From Lunatibacter salilacus (GTDB taxonomy: Bacteria; Bacteroidota; Bacteroidia; Cytophagales; Cyclobacteriaceae), in assembly GCF_009797935.1 (NCBI RefSeq), contig NZ_VOLC01000013.1, positions 155,283 through 219,282 on the forward strand: a stretch of 64,000 nucleotides of DNA, in the 5' to 3' direction. Shown here piece after piece: positions 36,756 to 45,025 of this stretch. Within the stretch, counting starts at the first letter, position 1, and each line of letters starts with the position of its first letter. The notes beneath the pieces were generated by a model, which was given only the letters and a program-made list of their open reading frames with translations, ran no database searches and was not told the origin of the DNA. A program made the translations under genes and the position numbers.

Positions 36756-37511
36756 TTATCCAAAATGCCCTCCAATATAGCGCTGGGTTAACTCGTTTTT
36801 TGGATTCTTAAAAATAGTATCGCAGGTATCAAACTCAATGATTTCACCAAGGTACATAAATGCTACCTTATTCGATATTCTTTGCGCCTGCTGCATGTTG
36901 TGGGTGACAATGACAATAGTGAAATTCTCTTTAAGCTTTTCAATGAGTTCCTCTATTTTTTTCGTACTTAAAGGGTCAAGCGCAGAACATGGTTCATCCA
37001 TTAGGATCACTTCGGGTCTCAGTACGACGGTTCTAGCGATGCAAAGGCGTTGCTGCTGTCCGCCGGATAATTTTACAGCGGGCTTTTTCAATTCATCCTT
37101 CACCTCATCCCATAAAAAGCTTTCCTTCAAAGCCGCTTCGATTAGATTGGGAATGCTGTGTTTTGGATAATTATGGATATTCAGCGCATAGGAAAGGTTT
37201 TCGAAAATACTTTTTGGGAGTGGATTGGGTTTTTGAAATACCATTCCTATTCTTTTCCGAATATCTGTTACGGAATTCTTCTTATCATATAAATCCAAAT
37301 TCTCCAAAAACAGTTTTCCCTCAATCTTAGCGTCAGGAGATAAATCGTGCATGCGGTTAAAACTGCGAAGCAAAGTAGATTTTCCACATCCAGAAGGCCC
37401 AATAAGTGCTGTTACTTGGTTCTTTGGAAAAGCGATTGATACATTTTTTAGTATTTGCTTTTTTCCAAAGTAAAGATTTAGGTTTTCGGCCCGAAGTTTA
37501 ATCTCTTCCAT
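36756..37511 (-). CDS. pstB: Phosphate ABC transporter ATPase PstB
   Basis: The 251-residue ATPase has Walker A GPSGCGKST, Q-loop KIGMVFQKPNPLPKSIFENL (the PNP motif typical of PstB), signature LSGGQQQR, and Walker B VILMDEPCSALDP. It drives phosphate import with PstC and PstA encoded just upstream. The start is 2 bp after pstA and the length is normal. No phoU follows. Confidence 0.95.
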   Translation of the reverse strand: MEEIKLRAENLNLYFGKKQILKNVSIAFPKNQVTALIGPSGCGKSTLLRSFNRMHDLSPDAKIEGKLFLENLDLYDKKNSVTDIRKRIGMVFQKPNPLPKSIFENLSYALNIHNYPKHSIPNLIEAALKESFLWDEVKDELKKPAVKLSGGQQQRLCIARTVVLRPEVILMDEPCSALDPLSTKKIEELIEKLKENFTIVIVTHNMQQAQRISNKVAFMYLGEIIEFDTCDTIFKNPKNELTQRYIGGHFG

Positions 37512-37513
37512 GT

Positions 37514-38365
37514 TTAATCTTGTGTCCTGTTTTTAAACCGCAAATAGAAAGCCATTGAATTTAAAGAAAACACTACCAAAATTAAAACTGTCGCTGTGCC
37601 ATAAGCTAATGGCCTTACTTGTTCTATTTCATTGTGCTGTGTGGAAAGCATATATAAATGGTAGGGTAATGCCATAAATTCCTGATAGGGAGATGCACTT
37701 ATCCCGTTAATAAAAAAGGCTACACCAGTAAATAATATTGGTGCTGTTTCACCAGCAGCTCTTGAAAGTGTTAATATAACCCCTGTCAATATCCCCGGCA
37801 GAGCTTTTGGTAACACCACATCTTTTATTGTCTCGAACTGAGTTACGCCCAAAGCAAGAGCGGCTTCCCGCAAGCTGTTCGGGATTCTCTTTAATGCTTC
37901 TTCAGTAGTCGTGATAATATAAGGTAACGATAGCAATCCCAACGTGAGTCCTGCCGATAAAACAGAGGTGCCGAAATCCAGCGCTTGCACAAACAGAGCC
38001 AAGCCGAATAGGCCATAGATTATGGAGGGGACCCCCGCCAAATTTCTTATGGAAGCGCGAATAATATTTGTAAGAAGGGTTGGTTTGGCATATTCATTCA
38101 GGTAAATAGCGCAAGCTACCCCAAAGGGTACAGAAAATAAGGTAGTGATCAAAGTAAGTAAAACAGTTCCTATAATCGCCGGTAAGATACCGCCTTGGGT
38201 CATGCCGTCCCTTGGGAAAGAAGATATAAACGCCCACGATAGGCTGGAAAAACCTTTGGAAAAGATGTCCCACAGTATAATTCCCAAAAAAGAAACGACA
38301 ATCAACGTGCTGCCACCGAGAATAAACCAAAAGAATGAATTGACAAAATGTTTTCTCTCCATCAT
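37514..38365 (-). CDS. pstA: Phosphate ABC transporter permease PstA
   Basis: The 283-residue protein has six transmembrane segments, the PstA-typical 'FISSFPRDGMTQGGILPAIIGT', a 'VPFGVACAIYLNEYA' motif and the cytoplasmic 'EALKRIPNSLREAALALGVTQ' EAA loop that contacts PstB. It overlaps pstC by 4 bp, which suggests translational coupling. Confidence 0.93.
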   Translation of the reverse strand: MMERKHFVNSFFWFILGGSTLIVVSFLGIILWDIFSKGFSSLSWAFISSFPRDGMTQGGILPAIIGTVLLTLITTLFSVPFGVACAIYLNEYAKPTLLTNIIRASIRNLAGVPSIIYGLFGLALFVQALDFGTSVLSAGLTLGLLSLPYIITTTEEALKRIPNSLREAALALGVTQFETIKDVVLPKALPGILTGVILTLSRAAGETAPILFTGVAFFINGISASPYQEFMALPYHLYMLSTQHNEIEQVRPLAYGTATVLILVVFSLNSMAFYLRFKNRTQD

Positions 38366-39240
38366 GCGTCAAATTTTCTTAACCGGTTTGCGAAAAATTC
38401 ACCCGTTAAATTGATTACCATGGTAATCAGAAACAGCAACCCAGCAATCGCAAATAAGGCAAAGTAATGGGTAGTCTGATAAGGTACCTCCCCCATTTCA
38501 ATAGCAATCGTTGCAGTTATTGTCCGCACAGAATCCAAAAACCCTCTAGGAATGGCAGCTGAATTCCCTGTCGCCATCAGCACAGTCATTGTTTCGCCCA
38601 AGGCTCTCCCTAGACCCAACATTACGGCAGCAATTAACCCAGGAAACGCTGCCGGAATAGTTACTTTAAACAGTGTCTCCCACTTATTTGCCCCCAATGC
38701 AAATGAAGCTTCCCGATGCGACTTTGGCACTGCATTAATGGCGTCCTCACTGATAGACACAATAGTTGGCAATGCCATGACGGCTAAGAGAACTGACCCA
38801 TTCAACGCATTCAAGCCATTTTGGATTCCGAATAGTTGCGCCAATCCCGGACCTACCAAGACGATTCCCAGAAAACCAATCGCCACAGATGGGATCGCCG
38901 CAAGCATTTCTATAATGGGCTTTAAAACGGTCTGCAAACTTCTAGGAGCCATTTCTGATAAATAGGCGGCCGTCAAAACCCCAAGAGGTACGGCCAGGAG
39001 CATTGAGCCTATTGCCACCCAAAAAGTACTCACCAGCAAAGGTATAATACTAAAATGCGTATCCGGATCCCACTGCGAACCGGTAAAAAAATCTAATGGC
39101 GAAACGTCAAGGAAAAATAAAATACTGTTTGAAAAGAGCAGAAAAAAAATACCAGCCAACAAAGTAATGGTCAGAAATCCAGCTCCTTTAAAGATCAGTT
39201 TTAACAGACTGTCTATTTTTTCTCTTGTCCTGGAATTCAT
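38362..39240 (-). CDS. pstC: Phosphate ABC transporter permease PstC
   Basis: The 292-residue permease has six membrane segments, the PstC landmarks 'SIIPLLVSTFWVAIGSMLLA', 'AIPSVAIGFLGIVLVGP' and EAA loop 'AINAVPKSHREASFALGANKW'. 3 bp separates it from pstS. Together with pstA and pstB it forms the inner-membrane phosphate importer. Confidence 0.93.
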   Translation of the reverse strand: MNSRTREKIDSLLKLIFKGAGFLTITLLAGIFFLLFSNSILFFLDVSPLDFFTGSQWDPDTHFSIIPLLVSTFWVAIGSMLLAVPLGVLTAAYLSEMAPRSLQTVLKPIIEMLAAIPSVAIGFLGIVLVGPGLAQLFGIQNGLNALNGSVLLAVMALPTIVSISEDAINAVPKSHREASFALGANKWETLFKVTIPAAFPGLIAAVMLGLGRALGETMTVLMATGNSAAIPRGFLDSVRTITATIAIEMGEVPYQTTHYFALFAIAGLLFLITMVINLTGEFFANRLRKFDA

Positions 39241-39243
39241 TTT

Positions 39244-40068
39244 TTATTGTATGGGGTAGTAACCGGATTGTTGGATGATTTTGGCTCCCGCTTCTGACTG
39301 TTCGAAATCCAGAAACGGTTTTATCTTTTCATAATCTACTTTTCTGTAATATTGAAAAAGGGGTCGCTGAAAGAGATAATCCCCTGATGCAATAGCATTC
39401 TCATCTAATGGAGAAATAGCTTTTGAATTTCCTTGATAGACGGTCAGTGTCTTCAAGCCTGTTGCGTTTCCTTTCAATACGTATCCGGCACTCACATAAC
39501 CAATTCCTGAATTATCCACTTTAAGTGCTTCGATAATTTGCGCATTACCGTTCATTTGCATGGCATGTGGGGAAAAGTTTATTTTCAAACTTGACTTCAC
39601 GTAATCATAGGTACCTGAATTGCTTTGTCTTCCGTAAATGGTAATCGGCAAATTCAATGAAGTAAGAGAAGACCAATTTTTAAATTCTCCTTTCAATATA
39701 CGGGCGATTGTTTCCGTATCAACAGAGTCGAAGGGTAAGTCATCCGAAACAACAAATGCAATGGCGTCTTGTGCAAATGCGATGGAATCGATTTCAATTC
39801 CCTTATTTTTAAATAATTTAAGTTCAGAATCTTTGATGCTACGGGAGGAATTTGCGATGTCAGCGTTTCCATTCAGTAGTGAAGCAATCCCAAGTCCAGA
39901 TCCACCCCCGGATACTGACACAAGTAATCCCGGAGTCTCAAAATGAAATTGTTCGGCCATCAAAACAGCCAGGTTTACTTCCGTATCAGAACCTTTTATC
40001 TTAATGGTTTCATTATCCACGGAACAGGAGCCAATGAAAATGCAGATTAAGGGGAAGATAAATCTCAT
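39244..40068 (-). CDS. pstS: Phosphate-binding lipoprotein PstS
   Basis: The 274-residue lipoprotein has a short leader ending FIGSC and the PstS motifs 'IKGSDTEVNLAVLMAEQF', VSGGGSG (phosphate-binding loop), 'IYGRQSNSGTYDY' and 'GIGYVSAGYV'. It captures phosphate and passes it to PstC/PstA. It is the first gene of the pstSCAB unit; the 219-bp region upstream should hold the promoter. Confidence 0.92.
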   Translation of the reverse strand: MRFIFPLICIFIGSCSVDNETIKIKGSDTEVNLAVLMAEQFHFETPGLLVSVSGGGSGLGIASLLNGNADIANSSRSIKDSELKLFKNKGIEIDSIAFAQDAIAFVVSDDLPFDSVDTETIARILKGEFKNWSSLTSLNLPITIYGRQSNSGTYDYVKSSLKINFSPHAMQMNGNAQIIEALKVDNSGIGYVSAGYVLKGNATGLKTLTVYQGNSKAISPLDENAIASGDYLFQRPLFQYYRKVDYEKIKPFLDFEQSEAGAKIIQQSGYYPIQ

Positions 40069-40094
40069 CTATAAATTTACCTCTCTTCAAACAG

Positions 40095-40129
40095 CAAATT
40101 CGCAGTCTTATATTATCTTATCGTTATGA
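40095..40129 (-). promoter_or_regulatory. Weak candidate Pho box of pstS
   Basis: Read on the minus strand, TCATAAC (40129-40123) and AGATAAT (40118-40112) lie 11 bp apart, then 9 bp later a CGAATTTG (40102-40095), a partial TAnnTTTG. The geometry equals that of the stronger sites but the bases fit poorly. Confidence 0.3.
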
Positions 40130-40287
40130 TTGTGGCTGATAAAGAAAAATTTTAGCAAGATCAATCAAAATAAAATTTCCATTTGATCAATAATACGTTT
40201 TGTGAATGAGACACCATATGCTTATTGGATGAATTTTTATATCCCTCCAAAATCTGTTTAGTTAAAGCGTATCAATTAGTAATGATA

Positions 40288-41526
40288 TCATATTGTCACA
40301 CGATGTTTTGCTCTAGCCAACAATATCATCCCGGCCGATAATTGACAAATCACAGCCAAGGCTAAAAACACCGAGATACTGCTGTTGGTGATATCAATAA
40401 TCTTCCCCAAAATTGGTTCTCCCAAAGCCGCAAAAAGGTAAGCGCATGCATTCATAACCCCTACACCAGTTCCTACATATTTTTCTCCGAGAAGTTCCGG
40501 ACCTAGTGGCCAGAAATTTGCCTGTGGGCCGTATACGAAAAAGCCGGCTAAGAACATCAACACGGAGCCGGCCACCCAATTTTCCGGCGGAGTCCAGTAA
40601 ATTCCCATCATGATTATCGCCGCAAACGACATACCCGTGAAAATTGACCTGTGCTTGTTTCCCTTAAAAAGACAATCGGAAATCATACCAAAGGATAATG
40701 CTCCCAAAGCCATTCCAATCGGCAAAAGTATACTGCCCCAAAGGTTATCCGTATTACCATTGGAATTACCAAGAAAATGCAAAGGCACCCAGACAATCAA
40801 TCCATATCGGGCCATACTCTCAAACCCGAGAGAAAATGACGCTACAACAAAATTCCTGTTTTTAAGCACCTGCAAGTACATAGCCGCCCAGGACTCTTGA
40901 GATTGACGTTGCTTTTCAGGATACAAATCCGGGTATCCCTTATCCGAGGGTTTGCTCCTTGCTATAAAGAAAAAAAGAACAGCAGCAAACAGAAGAAACA
41001 AAACTGGTATACGGAATAAGTAAGGCCAGGCAACCCTATTTTGTAGGATCAATATCGAAACCAAAAATGTCACTACAGAAGAGCTTCCCGCAGCCATTGT
41101 ATATAGGCCAAATGCCTTTCCCCGCTCTTCTCGATGCCACCAATTCGAAATAAGCCTGCTTCCCGGAGCCCATGCCATGGATTGAAAATACCCGTTCAAT
41201 GCCCATAAAACTAGGATATAGATATAAGTAGTACTAAAACTGATTGCAAAATTAGCCAATACAGAAAGAATAGCACCAAGGCTAATCATTATTCGCGGAC
41301 TGAATCTATCTGCCAAGTTCCCGTTTACAAACTGTCCGATCGCATAGCCAATCAGCATTGCCGAGCTAATCCAGCCAATCAAAGCATAAGAGATCTCCAA
41401 TTCTTCTGCCATTTCTTTGGCAGCCCACCCAAAATTATGTCGCCCTGTATAAAAAAATAGGTAACAGAACATGGTTATAAAAAGCATGTTCCATTGATCT
41501 CTTCGGAAATTAAGTGAATCTGCCAC
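40288..41526 (-). CDS. OPA-family MFS organophosphate transporter
   Basis: The 412-residue protein has 12 predicted membrane segments and the organophosphate:phosphate antiporter (GlpT/UhpT/PgtP) signatures: 'FYTGRHNFGWAAKEM' with the conserved Arg of helix 1, 'GYAIGQFVNGNLADRFSPR', 'MAWAPGSRLISNWWHREERGKAFGLY'. Substrate is likely a phosphorylated 3-carbon or alkylphosphonate-type compound. It follows a dehydrogenase gene with a 13-bp gap on the same strand. With pst next to it, organophosphate uptake in exchange for phosphate is plausible. Confidence 0.85.
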   Translation of the reverse strand: MADSLNFRRDQWNMLFITMFCYLFFYTGRHNFGWAAKEMAEELEISYALIGWISSAMLIGYAIGQFVNGNLADRFSPRIMISLGAILSVLANFAISFSTTYIYILVLWALNGYFQSMAWAPGSRLISNWWHREERGKAFGLYTMAAGSSSVVTFLVSILILQNRVAWPYLFRIPVLFLLFAAVLFFFIARSKPSDKGYPDLYPEKQRQSQESWAAMYLQVLKNRNFVVASFSLGFESMARYGLIVWVPLHFLGNSNGNTDNLWGSILLPIGMALGALSFGMISDCLFKGNKHRSIFTGMSFAAIIMMGIYWTPPENWVAGSVLMFLAGFFVYGPQANFWPLGPELLGEKYVGTGVGVMNACAYLFAALGEPILGKIIDITNSSISVFLALAVICQLSAGMILLARAKHRVTI

Positions 41527-41539
41527 GTTCGGTTTGTCC

Positions 41540-42625
41540 TTATTTTATCCTTATGCCTACCCGCAACGGTTTATTTCGAAGTGCATAGTCAAAAGCCTTC
41601 TCGGCATCCTCCAGATCGAATTCCTTTTCTACCGCAGATTCAAATGGAAACCGTTTCCAGTTTCTTTTTATAAAATTCAACCCGCTAACGAAATCTTCGA
41701 AATTATAATTATGCAGTCCCCGAATCGTGATCAATTTTCGAATTAAATTTTCAGGATTAACCTGCACCTTTCTTGTACCAAAGACAGCACCCACCCATAT
41801 AGCCTTTCCACCTATTCCCAAGAGTTCCATACCGGACTCCATTGCCTCCGGTGAACCACTCATGTCGAAAACCACATCTACACCATTCGTAGGAAATTTT
41901 GTTGCTATCTCTTCAACTAAGTTGCAAACATTCAAATTAAATGTTTGGTCCGCACCGAAGGACATCGCTTTAGTCAATCTGTCTGTATCCATATCTACTA
42001 CCGACACCCATTTTGCACTTTTGACCCGGCACATGGCGGCACAGGTAATGCCCAACATACCGGCGCCAAAAATCACCACCTTCTTATCTCTAAGATTACC
42101 AGCAAGCCGTATTGCTCCCGCAACAGTTGAAATGGAACAGTTAACTGTGGCAGCCACTTGTGGAGGAAGATCTTTTGGCAGCTTTAATATTCCCGTACCA
42201 GGCCTTAGGATGCAATATTCTGCCAGCCCACCATGGAAATGTTCGCGTTCCGTGATCTGTGCGTGTCCATACTTAAATAGGTTATCGCCTTTTTGGGGCA
42301 TGCCGTCACGCGAAAGGGAAGAAGTTGGATCACTTGAGAAAATCGTCCAAGTTATCAAATCACCCGGTTCCAGCTTTTCAGAGTTGTAATCCCTACCGCT
42401 GTGCTGCCTTTCGATTTCCACGATTGTCCCGACGATTTCATGCCCCAATACAACTGGACAGGGTTCTTTTCGTAAACCAGTATAGGTGTGCAAGTCACTG
42501 CCGCAAATTGTGGTAAATTGGTTTTTGACCAGAATCTCCCCAGGAAGAAGCTTTCTAACTAATTCTGTTCGAATTTCAAGCGATTTACCCGGGCCATTGA
42601 AAGCAATCAGCTTACCCGTTCTCAT
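41540..42625 (-). CDS. Phosphonate-catabolism-type alcohol dehydrogenase lacking structural Zn Cys
   Basis: The 361-residue protein is a medium-chain dehydrogenase: 'TICGSDLHTYTGLRKEPCPVVLGHEIVGT' holds the catalytic zinc ligands (Cys in CGSD, His-Glu in GHE), Rossmann motif GAGMLG near residue 190, and 'GMPQKGDNLFKYGH', matching the 'GLPQKC..L.KYGH' pattern of the phosphonate-catabolism-associated dehydrogenase family (TIGR03366-like). The four structural-zinc Cys of ordinary members appear replaced by Asp, Ser, Ser and Gly in 'SSDPTSSLSRDGMPQKG'. It is first in a two-gene unit with the OPA transporter. The phosphonate link is from family and context; the substrate is unknown. Confidence 0.75.
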   Translation of the reverse strand: MRTGKLIAFNGPGKSLEIRTELVRKLLPGEILVKNQFTTICGSDLHTYTGLRKEPCPVVLGHEIVGTIVEIERQHSGRDYNSEKLEPGDLITWTIFSSDPTSSLSRDGMPQKGDNLFKYGHAQITEREHFHGGLAEYCILRPGTGILKLPKDLPPQVAATVNCSISTVAGAIRLAGNLRDKKVVIFGAGMLGITCAAMCRVKSAKWVSVVDMDTDRLTKAMSFGADQTFNLNVCNLVEEIATKFPTNGVDVVFDMSGSPEAMESGMELLGIGGKAIWVGAVFGTRKVQVNPENLIRKLITIRGLHNYNFEDFVSGLNFIKRNWKRFPFESAVEKEFDLEDAEKAFDYALRNKPLRVGIRIK

Positions 42626-42734
42626 AAATAAATTTGAGCGTGAAAATAATATCCTTTTTTACGCCTCTAATGTATTATTTTTTATTTCTGGATTTCAGGA
42701 TAATTATGTAATAAAACTATTAAGAATTTATTAT

Positions 42735-42915
42735 TTTGTCTAATAAATTCGTTCAGGTGCCTTACTCTTCCGATTCTTATCGGGGAAACCGGAGATATGC
42801 CGAAAAACTGAAGTGTAGCGCGTTTCAAAGTATTCAAATCGCTGTTGCGGTACTGTCACCAAATCCACCACAAGGGGGCATCGCAGGTTGTAATTAAAAG
42901 TGCGCTCTTGCCTTT
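42735..42915 (-). pseudogene. Remnant of a flavodoxin-like NAD(P)H oxidoreductase
   Basis: Minus-strand frames give ALLITTCDAPLWWIW, a stop, then ATLQFFGISPVSPIRIGRVR. This is the C-terminal 'KALLIVT.DAP' strand and 'LQF.GI.PV....GRVR' region of NAD(P)H-dependent flavin oxidoreductases (quinone reductase fold). The front half is absent and the frame is broken. Confidence 0.5.
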
Positions 42916-43116
42916 AAGCAGTTGATCGCATCTCCAACCGGTTTACAGACTAACAACTTGTTAGGTTGATTCTTCTATGGCACAAAATTTCTATTAAGCG
43001 GTTATATTTAATATAACATCTTCTATTTCGCTTATAATTTCATCAAAAGTAAACAGCTTGAAAGGCAATTTTACACCTGATGTATTGATTTTTTTATTTA
43101 ATAAAAGTTTTACAAA

Positions 43117-43326
43117 TCAAACTATACAGGATGCTGTGGCTTCATAATCAGAAGTTAAAACTAATGCTATTCCATTTCCAGTGTTTTTTGCTACCACTCC
43201 AATAATTTCGTTCCCGGCGTATTTATACTGTTTAGCAATAGATAATTGTGGCCATTTCCTTCGGATTGATGCAAACGGTGAGTATGTGGATAAGTTATTG
43301 ATTTTAAAAGGATTTGGAAGAGCCAA
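43117..43326 (-). CDS. Unrecognised short frame, perhaps a 3' fragment
   Basis: A 69-codon frame from a TTG ending in YEATASCIV has a coding-like amino acid mix (EIIGVVAKNTGNGIALVLTS) but no leader, start signal or known family. It could be the surviving 3' end of a lost gene, in a stretch that contains several others. Confidence 0.25.
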   Translation of the reverse strand: MALPNPFKINNLSTYSPFASIRRKWPQLSIAKQYKYAGNEIIGVVAKNTGNGIALVLTSDYEATASCIV

Positions 43327-43435
43327 TACAAACGACAGTTGATTTAATAAAGATTGCTATCAGAAAACCCAAACTATGGAAAAAAAACTCCCAGGTGGAA
43401 AGACCTGAGAGCCATATTTTTTGCGAATTGTAATG

Positions 43436-43981
43436 TTATTTCTTTTTGGAAGATTTTCCAGCGGAAAAAATCGCTGATTCCCTAAGCTCCAAAATCAATT
43501 TTCTCATTTTGTTTTGCCATTCTTCAAACTTCTCCAAATTCGGATTTGACTCAACTTGTCCGATTTGTTCCAAAAGGTTTCCGGATTCGAATTTAACTTT
43601 ACCTGTGGATTTTTTGCTTTTTTCAATTTTGGGAACTGCGTTCAGATTGAAAGACTTTAATTCATATAACCAGTTCTTTTTGCCCATTAATTTGCTGAGC
43701 TTTTTAACCTCTTGTATAGGTTTTTTGGAATTGGATTTGGCATCCTTAAGGCTTTCGATGCTTAGCTTTTTTGCCTTAATTCCAAGTCCATAGATTTCAT
43801 TTATCTCAGCTAAAAACGCATCAACTACTCCTTTTAAATGAAACAAAAATGATTCGCTATGGGCTTTCTCAATATCGGATCCAAGTATTTCTGATTTTTT
43901 CAACTCATCGAGGTAAATTTGGGCATATCGTAATTTAGAATCTGTCAGTTCTTTAAGTACGGAGTATTTTTTCATTTTCAT
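43436..43981 (-). CDS. Helical hypothetical protein, DUF6586-like
   Basis: The 181-residue protein starts with 'LTDSKLRYAQIYLDELKK' and 'AHSESFLFHLKGVVDAFLAEI', a four-helix pattern resembling DUF6586 small marine proteins. The C-terminal half is Lys/Ser-rich ('KSKKSTGKVKF') and ends in SGKSSKKK. No signal peptide is visible, so it is probably cytoplasmic. Function is unknown; no operon partner. Confidence 0.55.
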   Translation of the reverse strand: MKMKKYSVLKELTDSKLRYAQIYLDELKKSEILGSDIEKAHSESFLFHLKGVVDAFLAEINEIYGLGIKAKKLSIESLKDAKSNSKKPIQEVKKLSKLMGKKNWLYELKSFNLNAVPKIEKSKKSTGKVKFESGNLLEQIGQVESNPNLEKFEEWQNKMRKLILELRESAIFSAGKSSKKK

Positions 43982-44109
43982 TGCTTGTCAATTTTTAGTT
44001 AAAATTACCCATATTTCATACAATATCGTCTATTTTTTACTTTTTTTATTGCAAAAGAAAAATTTAAATATCAGATTTTGGAAGGTATAAGGTAATTGGC
44101 GAATTCTTT

Positions 44110-44364
44110 CTACAATTTCCCTTTGGGTCGTGGCTTGGTACTATCATTTATAATTTGTATCGATTTTTGAATCTGCTTGTAAATATCTTTAGTCTTGTTG
44201 ATAGAGAAAATTACGCTCCTTTTTTTTCCAAATGTCAAGCTTTCAAAAACTGTTTTCAATTTCAAATCCTGTTCTAAAAGGACCTCCAAAACCTCCGGAA
44301 TATCAACTCCCAAAGGATTCGGGTCCTCACTTAATTCAAAATAAATTTGGGCGCCTAGGGTTTT
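44110..44364 (-). pseudogene. YdeI/OmpD-associated family C-terminal fragment
   Basis: The frame from about 44364 down to 44110 reads 'GAQIYFELSEDPNPLGVDIP', then 'EVLEVLLEQDLKLKTVFESLTFGKKRSVIFSINKTKDIYKQIQ', the C-terminal part of YdeI/OmpD-associated (DUF1905-containing) proteins. The N-terminal part is missing: the frame upstream is antisense-shifted TspO sequence, so two different genes have been joined by deletion near 44360. Confidence 0.6.
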
Positions 44365-44639
44365 ATTTTGCGGCGATTTTTGGTGATCACGGGAAGGTTT
44401 GATATTGTGTAAAGTCCAATTAGGGAGGTAATGTTTAAAAATAACCACATGGGCGGAAATAGCCATTCCGGCGGTGCACCGTCCGGCTGAAGGAAATTAT
44501 TGTAAAAGGCTTCATCTCCATTGAAGCCTGCCGGGACGACTGAAATGATATTAGCAACCACAAAGATTATTAGGCAGTGCCACCATTTCATTTTTTTAAA
44601 CGGTTTTTGGATGTTAGATTTTTGATTAGTAGTTTCCAT
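44355..44639 (-). pseudogene. TspO/MBR family 5' fragment
   Basis: The 94-residue frame has the TspO/MBR beginning: MKWWHCLIIFVVANIISVVP, 'DGAPPEWLFPPMWLFLNITSLIGLY' (the family's PPxWxFxPxW motif) and then runs into KNRRKIKP and a stop. Normal members have five helices and about 150 residues; only the first two and a half are present. The remainder is replaced by the YdeI fragment in another frame. Confidence 0.65.
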
Positions 44640-44649
44640 GTCAAATAAA

Positions 44650-44915
44650 GATTTAAATTAATAATAAAGCGGTTAATTAATCTAGGGTTAGTCTCGGAGA
44701 AAGTGAATAAAAACGATAAAAGGCAAAAGTTAATTTCTCTGACAAAAAAAGGAAAGGAACTACTGTTCAAAGTTTATGTTGGTTTCTCAAAAATTCAAGA
44801 CGTGATGGTTGGATTAAATATCGAACAAAGAGAACTTCTAATTCATACCTTGCAAAGCTTAGACACCTTCCATACCGGAAATATTCAATCATTGTCCAAT
44901 AATTCGAAAAAGTAG
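44650..44915 (+). pseudogene. MarR-family regulator, C-terminal fragment
   Basis: Reading from about 44650 the plus strand gives 'RLINLGLVSEKVNKNDKRQK' and 'LISLTKKGKELLFK', the recognition helix, wing and C-terminal helices of MarR regulators ('GLV.....DKR...LTKKG..L'). The N-terminal dimerisation part and start are absent. It is divergently placed beside the TspO fragment; the intact pair may once have been a regulator and its target. Confidence 0.6.
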
Positions 44916-44965
44916 GAAATATAGTTAATGGTTGGCCTTATTTTATTTTTCCGCTATCGCACAAA

Positions 44966-44994
44966 ATTAACATTGAATTCATATTGACATAACA
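44966..44994 (-). promoter_or_regulatory. Possible TGTTAAC-type repeat before the TPR regulator gene
   Basis: Read on the minus strand, TGTTATG, TATGAAT and TGTTAAT lie at 11-bp spacing with identical TCAA spacers. The middle unit fits poorly. It is 31 bp upstream of the regulator start codon, in reverse orientation to that gene, so its role is uncertain. Confidence 0.3.
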
Positions 44995-45025
44995 ACTATG
45001 CGTCTGGGTTACAGCATATTTGTAA

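Noticed and set aside
41727..42389. 220-codon open frame on the plus strand
   Set aside because: It lies entirely antisense to the dehydrogenase gene and its product has no signature; the minus-strand gene is clear.
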